DNA from: Camelimonas fluminis
GTDB taxonomy: Bacteria; Pseudomonadota; Alphaproteobacteria; Rhizobiales; Beijerinckiaceae
Direction of reading: 5' to 3'
Length of the DNA stretch: 64,000 nt
NCBI RefSeq assembly: GCF_014656355.1
Contig: NZ_BNCG01000002.1
Location: 82,463-146,462, forward strand
Positions 9,776 to 16,967 of the stretch are shown one piece after another. How positions within the stretch are numbered: the stretch's first letter is position 1; each line of letters begins with the position of its first letter. The position numbers and the translations under genes were made by a program. The notes under the pieces are model-generated. The model did not search any database, was not told where the DNA came from, and was given only the letters and a program-made list of their open reading frames with translations.

Positions 9776-9979
9776 ATGAGCAATGATCTTCGCGCCTTCC
9801 CACGCCCCGACCGGCGTCCGGCCGTTCCGGCGTTCGACCCACATTTCGCGCCGTCGAAGTCGTTTGACGACGCGCTGTTCGGCGACATGCGCCAGCAAGT
9901 GTCGCCGCGTCGCCCCATTGGGATGCCCCGGGCAGACCTCAACCGGAAGCGCCAGGGAGCCGAAATCCCGCCGCGGTAA
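9776..9979 (+). CDS. Hypothetical small protein
   Basis: 67 aa, beginning MSNDLRAFPRPDRRPAVP and ending RQGAEIPPR. The segment FDPHFAPSKSFDDALFGDM looks like coding sequence rather than random translation, but there is no good Shine-Dalgarno and no recognisable family. An antisense frame of similar length overlaps it. It fills part of the 508-bp space between the His-rich gene and tRNA-Lys. The rest of that space shows nothing beyond the terminator at 9615 and presumably the tRNA promoter. Confidence 0.3.
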   Translation: MSNDLRAFPRPDRRPAVPAFDPHFAPSKSFDDALFGDMRQQVSPRRPIGMPRADLNRKRQGAEIPPR

Positions 9980-10116
9980 CCGGGGCCGGCCGCCCGCCGG
10001 TTTGCCGTCAACCGGTTTTCCCGCCATCGACGGCAGGGATTCACCCGTATTGGTTGGGGACTGTGCTGCAGGGCGGTTGACCACAACGCTATCTGCGCAT
10101 ATCACCGCGAACGTGA

Positions 10117-10192
10117 GAGCGCGTAGCTCAGCCGGTAGAGCAACTGACTTTTAATCAGTAGGTCCAGGGTTCGAATCCCTGCGCGCTCACCA
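10117..10192 (+). tRNA. tRNA-Lys (anticodon TTT), reconstituted at attL
   Basis: 76 nt with encoded CCA. The acceptor stem GAGCGCG (10117-10123) pairs with CGCGCTC (10182-10188); discriminator A and CCA follow. The D-arm contains AGCTCAGCCGGTAGAGC. The anticodon stem ACTGA/TCAGT encloses the loop CTTTTAA, giving anticodon TTT; the T-arm has GGTTCGAATCC. The prophage starts inside the anticodon loop region, so the 3' part is phage-supplied and identical to the original host sequence now at 54688. Confidence 0.97.
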
Positions 10193-10207
10193 CCATTGCC
10201 TTGATAT
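10148..10207 (+). repeat. attL core (60-bp direct repeat with attR)
   Basis: Identical to 54688-54747. It covers the anticodon loop to the 3' end of tRNA-Lys plus 15 bp downstream. Sequence further inside (10208 to about 10305) still resembles the host flank beyond attR, with substitutions. Confidence 0.97.
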
Positions 10208-10251
10208 CGCAGGTTTAATCCGGCTACTGCGTATCGCGAAAATGGCGTCTG

Positions 10252-10280
10252 GTTTGCAAATAAGCATGCGTGTTTGCAAA
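10252..10280 (+). promoter_or_regulatory. Candidate integrase arm-type sites near attL
   Basis: GTTTGCAAA occurs at 10252-10260 and again at 10272-10280, exactly 20 bp apart (about two helical turns), between attL and the integrase stop codon. A near copy, GTTTACAAACCCC, lies inside the right end at 54586-54598, and degenerate copies at the same 20-bp spacing lie just outside attR. Position and spacing fit tyrosine-integrase arm sites; binding is inferred only. Confidence 0.5.
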
Positions 10281-10290
10281 CCCCCTCGTC

Positions 10291-11622
10291 TCAGCCCTCG
10301 GTCAACCGGTTGCGAGCCTTGCCAAGCACAGTTGAGCGGATGTCAGACCATCCGTCCTCAAGCTTGCGCATCGCGCTTTTGGCGACCCTGCGGGCATCAA
10401 TATCCCGCGAATAGTGCCGCACCATCTGCTCGCTCATCTCCACGAGCCGCGAGACCTCCGTCTCGGTGCAGCCGGCCTCCAACAGCATGCAGACCGAGTT
10501 TTTCCGGAGCCCGTGAAATACCAGGCCGGCCTCGCGGATGCGCGTCATCGCGGCCGCCCTTGCAGGATTATCCGCTGCCTCGCGTTTCGCTTCTGCCTGT
10601 CGCGTTGCAGGGGATTTTTGCGGATCGCATTGGCCATATGACAGTTCGCGTTGCCAGGCCGTCCGAAATCCAGCGAGCGTCCACGCCTCGCCGTCCTCGC
10701 GCAGGTGCAACAGGGCTGTATCGGTATGGGTTGCCACGAGGATATCCCGATACTCGGAGTGTATGGGCGCCCAGACGTTGCCGCCGGTCTTATGGGTGAC
10801 AAGCTCGATGGCCTCGGCCTCGGGCGCCGGTCGCAACATGCCGATTACGTCGATAGACCTCTGCCCGGTATAGAGCGCTGAGTAGACTGGCAGATGCAGG
10901 CCGATTCTGGCGTGCTCAAAAAACAGCTCGAAAGCCCACTCTGGCCAAGGCTTGTAAGGCGTGCTGTCGGCGCCGACCTTTTCGGTTTTGTCCACCACAT
11001 TGGCATCGGCGTATCCGCGCGGAATGCCAAAATCGACAAGGCGCATGAGCACCGCCCGAAAAAAACGCGCTGTCGCCGGCCGATCCTGAAACGTGTCGAT
11101 GGCTTGTTGCGCATCGACAGTCGTCAGATCCCGCACGGCGTCGTCGCCACACACGCCCCGAATCATATCCAGATAGCGGTCATACTCCTGGCGGGTCTTT
11201 GGCTTGAGAGACTGATACGCCGCATGCTGCGTAAACAGGTCAATAAGCGCGCCGAAAGTCTTGTGGTCTCCGGCTTTTTCGCGCTCGTATAGCGCGTGCG
11301 CCTCTGCCAACGCCGTCAGAAATCCCGCCGGATCTTTGGCTGGATGCGGCAGCGGCCTGCGCTGCCCGGCGTGACCGGTGTGGCCAAACGATAATTCGCC
11401 GGCTTCGCAGATTGCATCCAGGCGCTCATATTGCGCCGCCCTTAACCAAAACTCTGGGTCATGAGGCGTAAACGGCATTGGCAGGCGCGGCCACACCCGG
11501 TCTGTCCCGCGGTAGCGCTGGTAATAGTAATAGGCGCGCCCGGCCCGGTTGCGATATCCGCTTACATAGAGCGGCAGATCAACCTTGCCGACGCCGGCCT
11601 TCGGTCGCCCGTTGCGCTTCAC
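10291..11622 (-). CDS. int: Phage tyrosine recombinase (integrase)
   Basis: 443 aa from a GTG at 11622, chosen because GGAG lies 9 bp upstream and it gives the usual N-terminus KRNGRPK. An in-frame start at 11805 would overlap most of the upstream gene. It catalyses site-specific integration and excision at tRNA-Lys. Catalytic residues visible: Arg255 (TGQRS), Lys278 (HKTGG), His370 and Arg373 (HGLRK), His403 and nucleophile Tyr404 (RHYS). The N-terminal half contains a SAM-like core-binding domain (around FGALIDLFTQHAAYQSLKPK). It is the last gene of the leftward operon and points at attL, the usual arrangement. Confidence 0.95.
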   Translation of the reverse strand: MKRNGRPKAGVGKVDLPLYVSGYRNRAGRAYYYYQRYRGTDRVWPRLPMPFTPHDPEFWLRAAQYERLDAICEAGELSFGHTGHAGQRRPLPHPAKDPAGFLTALAEAHALYEREKAGDHKTFGALIDLFTQHAAYQSLKPKTRQEYDRYLDMIRGVCGDDAVRDLTTVDAQQAIDTFQDRPATARFFRAVLMRLVDFGIPRGYADANVVDKTEKVGADSTPYKPWPEWAFELFFEHARIGLHLPVYSALYTGQRSIDVIGMLRPAPEAEAIELVTHKTGGNVWAPIHSEYRDILVATHTDTALLHLREDGEAWTLAGFRTAWQRELSYGQCDPQKSPATRQAEAKREAADNPARAAAMTRIREAGLVFHGLRKNSVCMLLEAGCTETEVSRLVEMSEQMVRHYSRDIDARRVAKSAMRKLEDGWSDIRSTVLGKARNRLTEG

Positions 11623-11923
11623 GGAATTTTTCTCCGATCGATGGTTTCGGCGTAGTTGGCTCCGGCGGTGTCTCGCCAAGCTCCGGGAAAAGCTTGCGAT
11701 TCCGCGCCTTGCGCCATCGGTCAATTGCTTCCAGGTCGAACATCCCGGTAGTCGGGTCCGGCGCTGGAAAGCCGCGGGCAAGCAGCCTTGGCAAAGCCGC
11801 ATCAAATTCGGCCGCTGTCAGATGGAGGCGGCGGGCCGCTTTTTCTGGCGGGACATCGCCGGGGTCGACAGCAAATCGGATTGATGCTTGCCGCGGTGGC
11901 TGTGGCCCATGGGTGGCTGTCAT
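11579..11923 (-). CDS. Excisionase-like small DNA-binding protein (putative)
   Basis: 114 aa. The start at 11923 overlaps the upstream stop (ATGA) and has a GGAGGCAGGGGG ribosome site. The central region reads PPEKAARRLHLTAAEFDAAL, then RGFPAPDPTTGMFDLEAIDR, which looks like a MerR/Xis-type winged helix: a helix-turn-helix that picks a row (AARRLHLT), then a wing and the residues AIDxW. Proteins of this pattern often sit directly upstream of integrases in alphaproteobacterial prophages. It overlaps the integrase start by 44 bp. Excisionase (directionality factor) is my inference from position and fold pattern; a general HTH regulator is the alternative. Confidence 0.6.
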   Translation of the reverse strand: MTATHGPQPPRQASIRFAVDPGDVPPEKAARRLHLTAAEFDAALPRLLARGFPAPDPTTGMFDLEAIDRWRKARNRKLFPELGETPPEPTTPKPSIGEKFREAQRATEGRRRQG

Positions 11924-12132
11924 CCCCCTGCCTCCGTCAAAGTCGGGCGCCGCCATGTGCCGCCGGCCTCGGTGATGGCGTCGGCGAGGGACTGCTCCGG
12001 GATCTCGTAAGTGGTTTCGCGCTGGCCGCAGTCGTCGCAGGCGCGGCGGCGATAGGTGATTTCCCGTCCGCGCCATACGCGCGGGCGAGAATCGATAACG
12101 CGCATCAAGCCGCCGCAGGTCCCGCACATCAT
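11920..12132 (-). CDS. NrdR-like zinc-ribbon protein lacking the ATP cone
   Basis: 70 aa. Four cysteines in two CxxC pairs (CGTC at 3-6 and CDDC at about 32-35) flank VIDSRPRVWRGREITYRRR, and TTYE follows. This matches the N-terminal zinc ribbon of NrdR, the repressor of ribonucleotide reductase genes (VIDSR...RRR...C..C...TTYE). The roughly 100-residue ATP-cone domain of NrdR is absent; only a short helical tail follows. It may bind DNA as a stand-alone ribbon and could act on phage or host nrd promoters, but that is inference. The start has a double Met (12132/12129), 2 bp from the dnaN stop. Confidence 0.7.
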   Translation of the reverse strand: MMCGTCGGLMRVIDSRPRVWRGREITYRRRACDDCGQRETTYEIPEQSLADAITEAGGTWRRPTLTEAGG

Positions 12133-12134
12133 GC

Positions 12135-13262
12135 TCAGACCCTCATCGGCATCAGCACAAGGGTATGGCCCTCGGCCTCGTTGCTGAGGCCACGCCAGAG
12201 CGCCGGCGAGCCGCCGTCAGCGAGGGCGATCTCGACGCGGTCAGCATCGACCACTGCGAGGAGATCGCGGACGTAGGCGGCGTTAAAGCCGATATCGACG
12301 GGGTCGCCGCTGTAGTCGCAATCGATCGCCTCCTCGGCCTGGCCTGTGTCCGGGCTGGTGACCGAGAGCGTCAGGCCGGCGTCGGAAAAGGCAAACTTGA
12401 TGGCGCGGGATTTGCCCTCGGCGACCGTGGCGACGCGATCGACGGCCTGTTGCAGCGCAGCGCGAAACAGCGTGCCTTTGTGCGGATTGTGTTGCGGGAC
12501 GACGCGGCGATAGTCCGGATAGCTCCCGTCGATCAGCTTGGTTGTCAGGCTGATGTCGCCGCAGGTGACGGTCATCTTGTTGGCGGACACCACCACCTGC
12601 ATGACTGACGCCGGGCGATCCGCCGCCAGCTTGTGCAGCTCGGCCACGGCCTTGCGGGGCACGATCACGCTGGGTATGGCGGCGACGGCGGCGTTTGCCG
12701 TTACGTCGCGCATGGCCAGGCGGTGCCCGTCCGTCGCGACGCCGCGCAAGGTCGAGCCATCAGCCTCGGGCGCCGCATGCAGATAGACGCCGTTGAGGTA
12801 ATAGCGCGTCTCCTCGGTCGATATGGCGAAGTCGACGCCCTGCAGCATGTTTTCGATCTCGACGCCCATCACCTCAAATTCCGCGCCGTCGTCCGGCCGT
12901 CCCATATCCGGCCAGTCCGCTTCGGGCAGCGCGTGCAGGACAAAGCGCGAGCGGCCGGCGCGGATGGTCATCTGGTTGCCGTCGTCGGACAGGCGCAGAT
13001 CCGCCTGGCAGCCATCCGGCAGCTTGCGGACGATGTCTTTGAGGGTCAGCGCGGGCACCGTGATGGCGCCGGGCTTGTGGATCTCCGCAGCCACGGTTGC
13101 CGTGGCCGACATGTCGAGATCGGTGGCGCTGATGGACAGCTTGCCGCCGGCGGCCCGCAACAGCAGGTTCGACAGGATCGGGATGGTGTTGCGTCGCTCG
13201 ACAACCCGCCCGAGCATGTCCAGCGGCTTGACGAGATTGGCGCGCTCTATGGTGATGTGCAT
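12135..13262 (-). CDS. dnaN: Phage-encoded DNA polymerase III beta sliding clamp
   Basis: 375 aa, full length. Beta clamps encircle DNA and tether polymerase III. Three clamp folds are visible: N-terminal MHITIERANLVKPLDMLGRV and ERRNTIPILSNLLL; central LNGVYLH and TDGHRLA; C-terminal DIGFNAAYVRDLL, ending in the canonical LVLMPMRV that forms part of the peptide-binding pocket. The start at 13262 gives the standard N-terminus; an upstream in-frame start at 13346 adds unrelated sequence. It lies inside the prophage, in the leftward early operon, so it is an extra clamp beside the host gene (not in this window). Likely roles are clamp supply for phage replication or a variant that favours phage partners. 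Confidence 0.92.
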   Translation of the reverse strand: MHITIERANLVKPLDMLGRVVERRNTIPILSNLLLRAAGGKLSISATDLDMSATATVAAEIHKPGAITVPALTLKDIVRKLPDGCQADLRLSDDGNQMTIRAGRSRFVLHALPEADWPDMGRPDDGAEFEVMGVEIENMLQGVDFAISTEETRYYLNGVYLHAAPEADGSTLRGVATDGHRLAMRDVTANAAVAAIPSVIVPRKAVAELHKLAADRPASVMQVVVSANKMTVTCGDISLTTKLIDGSYPDYRRVVPQHNPHKGTLFRAALQQAVDRVATVAEGKSRAIKFAFSDAGLTLSVTSPDTGQAEEAIDCDYSGDPVDIGFNAAYVRDLLAVVDADRVEIALADGGSPALWRGLSNEAEGHTLVLMPMRV

Positions 13263-13323
13263 GACGTAACCCGCTGGCGTGGGGGTGGCCGGGCGCGTCG
13301 CCCGGCCTGCGAAGCGACAGGCG

Positions 13324-14277
13324 TCAGGCCGACATTTCCGGCGCACCCTCGTAGGCGGGCAGGCCTGTCTGCTCGGCAGCCCGAGCCAGATCCTTGACCA
13401 CGCGCTCAGTCACGTATTGATCCGGCCGGAACATCTGGAAAAACCAGACGATCGACCCGGAAGCCGCTCGATACCGCAGCCGTACGGGTATCCGTAGGAC
13501 CTCGCCCCGGAAGAACGGCGAGATCGAGAGAATGAACATCCCCGGCACCTTGATGGGCTGGCCGTCACCGCCGGTATGCGTCTCCTCGAACTGCATCTGG
13601 ATCTCGCCGGATTGCAGCGTGCTGTGGTTTTTGATTTTGGAGTCCACGTTGATCTGCAAGCCGCGCGACAGTTCTACCAGCTTGGCTGGCGACGCCACTG
13701 TTGTGGCGAACATCTCCTGCATCCGGGACGTTTCTTCTGGAGTGGGCGACGCAAGCTCGGCGATATGATCCTCAATAAACGCCGCGAAATCAGCCTGGCC
13801 CATCTTGACCCCATCCTGGTCAACCCAGACCTGCCACTCCTCGGAGAGCGGGAAAGCATAGTGGATGCGGTGTTTGCCATTATCAGCGATTGGCGCTGCT
13901 GCCCCAGTGTCCTCGACGCCACTAACGTTGGCCTCGTGATAGTCCACGATTGCCGTCAGGCTTGGCGCCCGCCAGTTGCTATCGGCAAAGATGGCCGTGT
14001 TGCGCGTCTTGTGCCGGTTGGTGAGGTCGACAAAGGAGGCCAGCGTCAGCACTTTGGCCTGCCCGGTCTTGCGCTCCGGCCGCTGGCGCCACTGGTCGAT
14101 CAACGGCTTGAGGCTCACCGCCTCCGGCTTGTCGCCATTGGTGATGCCGACCGGGATTGACGGCGGGAGGCCATGGCTGCCGAGCGGCGGCGTGATGTTG
14201 GTGACGGTTAGAGCGCCCGTCTTCACGAGGGCGGCGACCTCTTTGACGGCGTCGCCGGAAAGGCTGGTGTTCGACAT
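13324..14277 (-). CDS. DUF2303 (YfdQ-like) family phage protein
   Basis: 317 aa from the Met at 14277; upstream Mets at 14310 and 14295 are less likely because they crowd the previous stop. The body shows the family pattern: SLKPLIDQWRQRPERKTGQA, LASFVDLTNRHK, SLTAIVDYH, then FPLSEEWQVWVDQDG and DFAAFIEDHIAEL. E. coli YfdQ of the CPS-53 prophage is the named relative; the biochemical function is unknown. Genes of this family usually lie in early or recombination regions of phages. The clamp gene follows 61 bp later, on the same strand. Confidence 0.85.
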   Translation of the reverse strand: MSNTSLSGDAVKEVAALVKTGALTVTNITPPLGSHGLPPSIPVGITNGDKPEAVSLKPLIDQWRQRPERKTGQAKVLTLASFVDLTNRHKTRNTAIFADSNWRAPSLTAIVDYHEANVSGVEDTGAAAPIADNGKHRIHYAFPLSEEWQVWVDQDGVKMGQADFAAFIEDHIAELASPTPEETSRMQEMFATTVASPAKLVELSRGLQINVDSKIKNHSTLQSGEIQMQFEETHTGGDGQPIKVPGMFILSISPFFRGEVLRIPVRLRYRAASGSIVWFFQMFRPDQYVTERVVKDLARAAEQTGLPAYEGAPEMSA

Positions 14278-14306
14278 GGTTTTCCCTTGCTTCATAAAGG
14301 TTTTGA

Positions 14307-14654
14307 TCAAGCCATCTCGCGGTCGCGCGAGACTTCGCGCGGGCCGCTAAACATGTCGCCCTGGGTCGGGTGCTCATCACTGAGCGATCCGTCCTGGAGG
14401 ACAAAAAAGAATGAGTTGCCGCGCACCGGCTTGGGCCGCTTGGAGGCGATTTCGGCGCCGATGGTTGCAGACACGCCCTCGACCTCGATGTTGAGCGTGA
14501 GAGTGACCTTGCCCTTGGCTTTGGCCTTCGGTCGGTCGCCCGCGTGCTCTTTGAGGGCCGCCAAGGTGGCGATCAGCTCCTCGCCAAGCGCGGCGGCGGT
14601 CTCGCCGCCCTCGAGCATGCCAATGATGGTCTGGGCATCGCGGATGCGTTTCAT
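14307..14654 (-). CDS. Hypothetical phage protein
   Basis: 115 aa beginning MKRIRDAQTIIGMLEGGETA. A predicted N-terminal helix (about 1-40) is followed by a Lys-rich linker (PKAKAKGKVTLTLNIEVEG) and a beta-rich part (GNSFFFVLQDGSL). The ribosome site GGAGAAACCC precedes the start. It is in the leftward operon 30 bp upstream of the DUF2303 start, and the pair is often seen together in my recollection of alphaproteobacterial prophages. No function can be given. Confidence 0.7.
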   Translation of the reverse strand: MKRIRDAQTIIGMLEGGETAAALGEELIATLAALKEHAGDRPKAKAKGKVTLTLNIEVEGVSATIGAEIASKRPKPVRGNSFFFVLQDGSLSDEHPTQGDMFSGPREVSRDREMA

Positions 14655-14707
14655 GGGTTTCTCCTGCCGGCGGGGCCATCTGCCCGACGCCGGGAAAATG
14701 GTTGCGG

Positions 14708-15322
14708 TCAGGCCGCGCGAGCGCGGGGCAGCGGGCAGTAGCGGTTCAGTCGGTCGACATAGTCGGCGGCGGCGTCAGGCCAGGGCTGGGGCTTGAGCTT
14801 GTTGGCGAGGCGCAGGGGATGGGCGCGCTCGATCTCATCCTGCCAGGGCTGGGGCGGCCTTGTGAGCAGCCGGTCGCGCTCGGTGCGCAGCAGGGCAAGA
14901 TCGGTTTGCTTGATGATCTGACGGACCTCCGCCGTCAGGGGCCAGCGCATGCCAGCGGCGGCATAGATCGCCGCATCGAGGTGATCCTTAAGCAGGCCCA
15001 GCACCACGCCAAACAGGCGGGGCGTCGCCATGCGGGCGCTGATGGCCTGCACCACTGGCGAGGTCATATCGCCGATGTAGGCCTCATGGGCGTCGTGCAA
15101 CAAAAACGCGGCGGCGAGAGTCTTGTCGCGGGTCTGCTGCATCAGATAGTCGGCGCCCACCACACAGTGCTGCGCCACCGAATAGGGGCCGCTCATGACA
15201 TGGCCGCCAAAGCGCGGAATGCGCGCCAGCGCCTCGGCCACGTCGACCTTGAGGTCGACCATCTCCGGCGTGGGGTTGAGCAGGTCAAACGCCCTGCCCT
15301 TGCTGGTCTGGATCCACGTCAT
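14708..15322 (-). CDS. HD-domain phosphohydrolase (YfbR/5'-nucleotidase-like)
   Basis: 204 aa. The HD signature is visible: SVAQHCVVGADYL (His), FLLHDAHEAYIGDM (HD pair), and a distal KQTDLAL with the last metal-binding Asp. The residues SVAxH...HDAxEAxxGD are those of YfbR-type 5'-deoxynucleotidases, which hydrolyse dNMPs. A nucleotide-pool role during phage replication fits, alongside the dNMP kinase at the far end. The start at 15322 overlaps the upstream stop as ATGA. The longer open frame to 15598 is a shadow across two real small genes. Confidence 0.85.
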   Translation of the reverse strand: MTWIQTSKGRAFDLLNPTPEMVDLKVDVAEALARIPRFGGHVMSGPYSVAQHCVVGADYLMQQTRDKTLAAAFLLHDAHEAYIGDMTSPVVQAISARMATPRLFGVVLGLLKDHLDAAIYAAAGMRWPLTAEVRQIIKQTDLALLRTERDRLLTRPPQPWQDEIERAHPLRLANKLKPQPWPDAAADYVDRLNRYCPLPRARAA

Positions 15323-15552
15323 GGATAGTCTCCGGAGATCTGGTCGCCGCGAAATTCCGGCGCGTGCCGGCGGCGGCCGGCGCGCTGGACAAGGTTGGCG
15401 ATGATGAGGACGGCGGGCACCGCGAGGCCGGCGGCAAAGCCGGCGATGATCTGATGCGGGCTGGCCGCGCCGCCGGCGCCGCCGATCACGAGGACGGCGA
15501 GACAGGCAAGCGTGGCGAGGCCAATGATGGCGAGGCGCGCGAGGGTGCTCAT
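15319..15552 (-). CDS. Small membrane protein with two predicted helices
   Basis: 77 aa starting MSTLARLAIIGLATLACLAV. Two hydrophobic segments (about 5-27 and 35-56) are separated by a short GGAGGAASPH loop, and the C-terminus is basic and polar (QRAGRRRHAPEF). It overlaps both neighbours by 4 bp (ATGA at each end), so it is translationally coupled within the leftward operon. No family recognised; superinfection-exclusion or immunity-type membrane proteins have this size, but nothing proves that. Confidence 0.65.
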   Translation of the reverse strand: MSTLARLAIIGLATLACLAVLVIGGAGGAASPHQIIAGFAAGLAVPAVLIIANLVQRAGRRRHAPEFRGDQISGDYP

Positions 15553-15647
15553 AGCGCCCCCGCTGCGATGCCGCCCCACAGGGCGATGTTGGCGACAAAC
15601 AGGGTGAGAGCGGCCAGCTCGGCGGCGGCGCGGGAAAGGGCGTGCAT
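15549..15647 (-). CDS. 32-residue single-pass membrane peptide
   Basis: 32 aa, short enough to be overlooked. It begins MHALSRAAAEL, continues through one hydrophobic helix (AALTLFVANIALWGGIAAGA) and stops. The start overlaps the upstream stop as TGATG and its own stop overlaps the next start as ATGA, leaving no spare base in the operon, which is the main evidence that it is real. The 99-bp span would otherwise be the only gap between coupled genes. Confidence 0.55.
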   Translation of the reverse strand: MHALSRAAAELAALTLFVANIALWGGIAAGAL

Positions 15648-15910
15648 CAATGGACCCCCCTATCCAGGAGGCGCTTGACGTTGCCCGCCATGCCGACTGC
15701 CGCGGCGTGCGCATGACAGTAGCTGTCGCTAAGCAGGACCTCGACACCTGTCACGTTTCCGGCCGAACACGCCCCGACAACGTCACCAAGCGTCCTCGCG
15801 AGAGCCAAGACGACACCGGCCTGTCGCTTGAAATCGCCGGCCACCGCCGCAAGTTCGCGGGAAGCCATCTTGCTAATTGCCTGCTCGAATTCGGTGAGCT
15901 GCTCGCTCAT
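15647..15910 (-). CDS. Hypothetical phage protein
   Basis: 87 aa beginning MSEQLTEFEQAISKM. It is mostly helical, with one hydrophobic middle part (GVVLALARTLGDVVGAC) and a C-terminal segment VGMAGNVKRLLDRGVH. It is coupled to both neighbours (ATGA upstream, TGATG downstream). No family recognised. Confidence 0.6.
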   Translation of the reverse strand: MSEQLTEFEQAISKMASRELAAVAGDFKRQAGVVLALARTLGDVVGACSAGNVTGVEVLLSDSYCHAHAAAVGMAGNVKRLLDRGVH

Positions 15911-16173
15911 GCCGCGTCCCTCCGCTTGCCAGCGGTGGCGGCGTCGATGGCGGCGGCGGCGTGCAGGTTGATCTGCCCGTCAGTCCAGCCAAGCCGCCGG
16001 AAATCGTCAGCGCTGATCGTGGCGTCGGCGCCGGCGCGGTTGATCTCCGCCTTCACCTCCTCGGCCATGCGCTTGCGGATTGCCCTGGCGTCCGTCATGC
16101 GCTGGCGCGGCTGCGGCCAGATGTGGCCGTCGTGGGTGGCGAATCGGGTCTGTTTGCGGGTGGTCGAGAGCAT
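15907..16173 (-). CDS. Hypothetical protein, first gene of the leftward early operon
   Basis: 88 aa from 16173, where AGGAGGCGTTG precedes the ATG; the longer in-frame start at 16215 would lie inside the pL operator and promoter. It begins MLSTTRKQTRFATHDGHIWP and is rich in charged helix (DARAIRKRMAEEVKAEINR), followed by DDFRRLGWTDGQINLH, which may be a small helix-turn-helix. It would be the first product made from pL when repression is lifted. Function unknown. Confidence 0.7.
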   Translation of the reverse strand: MLSTTRKQTRFATHDGHIWPQPRQRMTDARAIRKRMAEEVKAEINRAGADATISADDFRRLGWTDGQINLHAAAAIDAATAGKRRDAA

Positions 16174-16204
16174 CAACGCCTCCTGATGTAGGTAGCATTG
16201 ATTA

Positions 16205-16256
16205 TTAGTAGGCATTGCCTACCTTCGTTGTCAACACGAAAGTAGCTGTTGCCTAC
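16205..16256 (-). promoter_or_regulatory. Leftward early promoter pL with operators OL
   Basis: On the minus strand TTGACA (16229-16234) is followed by an 18-bp spacer and TACTAA (16205-16210), then a 32-bp leader to the first gene. The 15-bp palindrome GTAGGCATTGCCTAC (16208-16222) fills most of the spacer and touches the -10. A second, imperfect copy GTAGCTGTTGCCTAC lies upstream at 16242-16256, and a half-site GTAGGTAGC begins at 16188. The perfect copy is identical to the one in pR, 1.5 kb away. Confidence 0.8.
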
Positions 16257-16322
16257 CTTGGCTCAATTTGACTCCTTCCGTCGCGTGTGTTCACATTTTG
16301 TTCCACGCAAGGGGGGCGTAAA

Positions 16323-16586
16323 ATGGAGTTGATAACGTACTACGTGGTGCAGCCGTACGCCCTTGCTTCCAATGGCAGGACTGTGATCCCGCTTGATGCC
16401 ATTGAGGCAAGGGATCTGCAGGATGCTGACCGGCGGGCATCGTTCCTGAGGGATGGATGGTGCGGAGCCATCGCCTTTTCGCGCACGGGCAGCTGGGCGC
16501 TGGGCGAGTGGGGCGATGCCGAGATTATCCGCATCGCTGGGAGCGTGCCGGATGCCGCAGTGCTCGCGTTGGAGCGCGTGGCTTGA
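16323..16586 (+). CDS. Hypothetical protein between pL and the repressor
   Basis: 87 aa from 16323, preceded by a strong AAGGGGGGCG site 4 bp before the ATG. It starts MELITYYVVQPYALASNGR and has a compact alpha/beta look (DAIEARDLQDADRRASFLRD, then GWCGAIAFSRTGSWALGEW). No family recognised. It is the only plus-strand gene in the leftward-transcribed part and converges on the secreted-protein gene with 1 bp between stops. It may be expressed in the lysogen. Confidence 0.7.
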   Translation: MELITYYVVQPYALASNGRTVIPLDAIEARDLQDADRRASFLRDGWCGAIAFSRTGSWALGEWGDAEIIRIAGSVPDAAVLALERVA

Positions 16587-16587
16587 T

Positions 16588-16938
16588 TTATCGCTTTACA
16601 AGTAAGTTTGGGACGTTTTCGCCGCCCGGCCCGTACAGCCCCCAAGCCGTGAGGCACCCCACCTGCTTACCTGCGGCCTTGAGCCCGTTGAGGTGGTTTG
16701 CCGCCAATAGCGCGGTTACATTGCGGATATACTGGGCATCCAAATCAATACTATAGACTTTAGCAAGAGCGTTGATTGCACGTGCATTGGCCCGATATTC
16801 ATTGCAATAGGATTCGGTAGCGACAACTTGGGCTATGTGATTGACAGCATTTTTCTGCTGCTGCGACAACTCTTGCGCCGCAGCGCTGGCCGCAGACATC
16901 GCGATTGCAATAACAATACATCCAGCCGCGCGCAACAT
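16588..16938 (-). CDS. Secreted hypothetical protein downstream of the repressor (lysogenic-conversion candidate)
   Basis: 116 aa. The Met at 16938 has GGGGG 5 bp upstream and gives a clean Sec signal peptide, MLRAAGCIVIAIAMSAASA, with cleavage after AAA (about 22). The mature part is helical (QQQKNAVNHIAQVV, ANARAINALAKVYSI) with a conserved-looking SYCNEY and a second Cys in KQVGCLTAWGLYG that could form a disulphide. It follows the CI-like gene on the same strand (29 bp gap) and so would be transcribed in the lysogen. A periplasmic effect on the host is inferred. Confidence 0.65.
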   Translation of the reverse strand: MLRAAGCIVIAIAMSAASAAAQELSQQQKNAVNHIAQVVATESYCNEYRANARAINALAKVYSIDLDAQYIRNVTALLAANHLNGLKAAGKQVGCLTAWGLYGPGGENVPNLLVKR

Positions 16939-16967
16939 TTTACCCCCGCCCCCATACACGCTACAGT

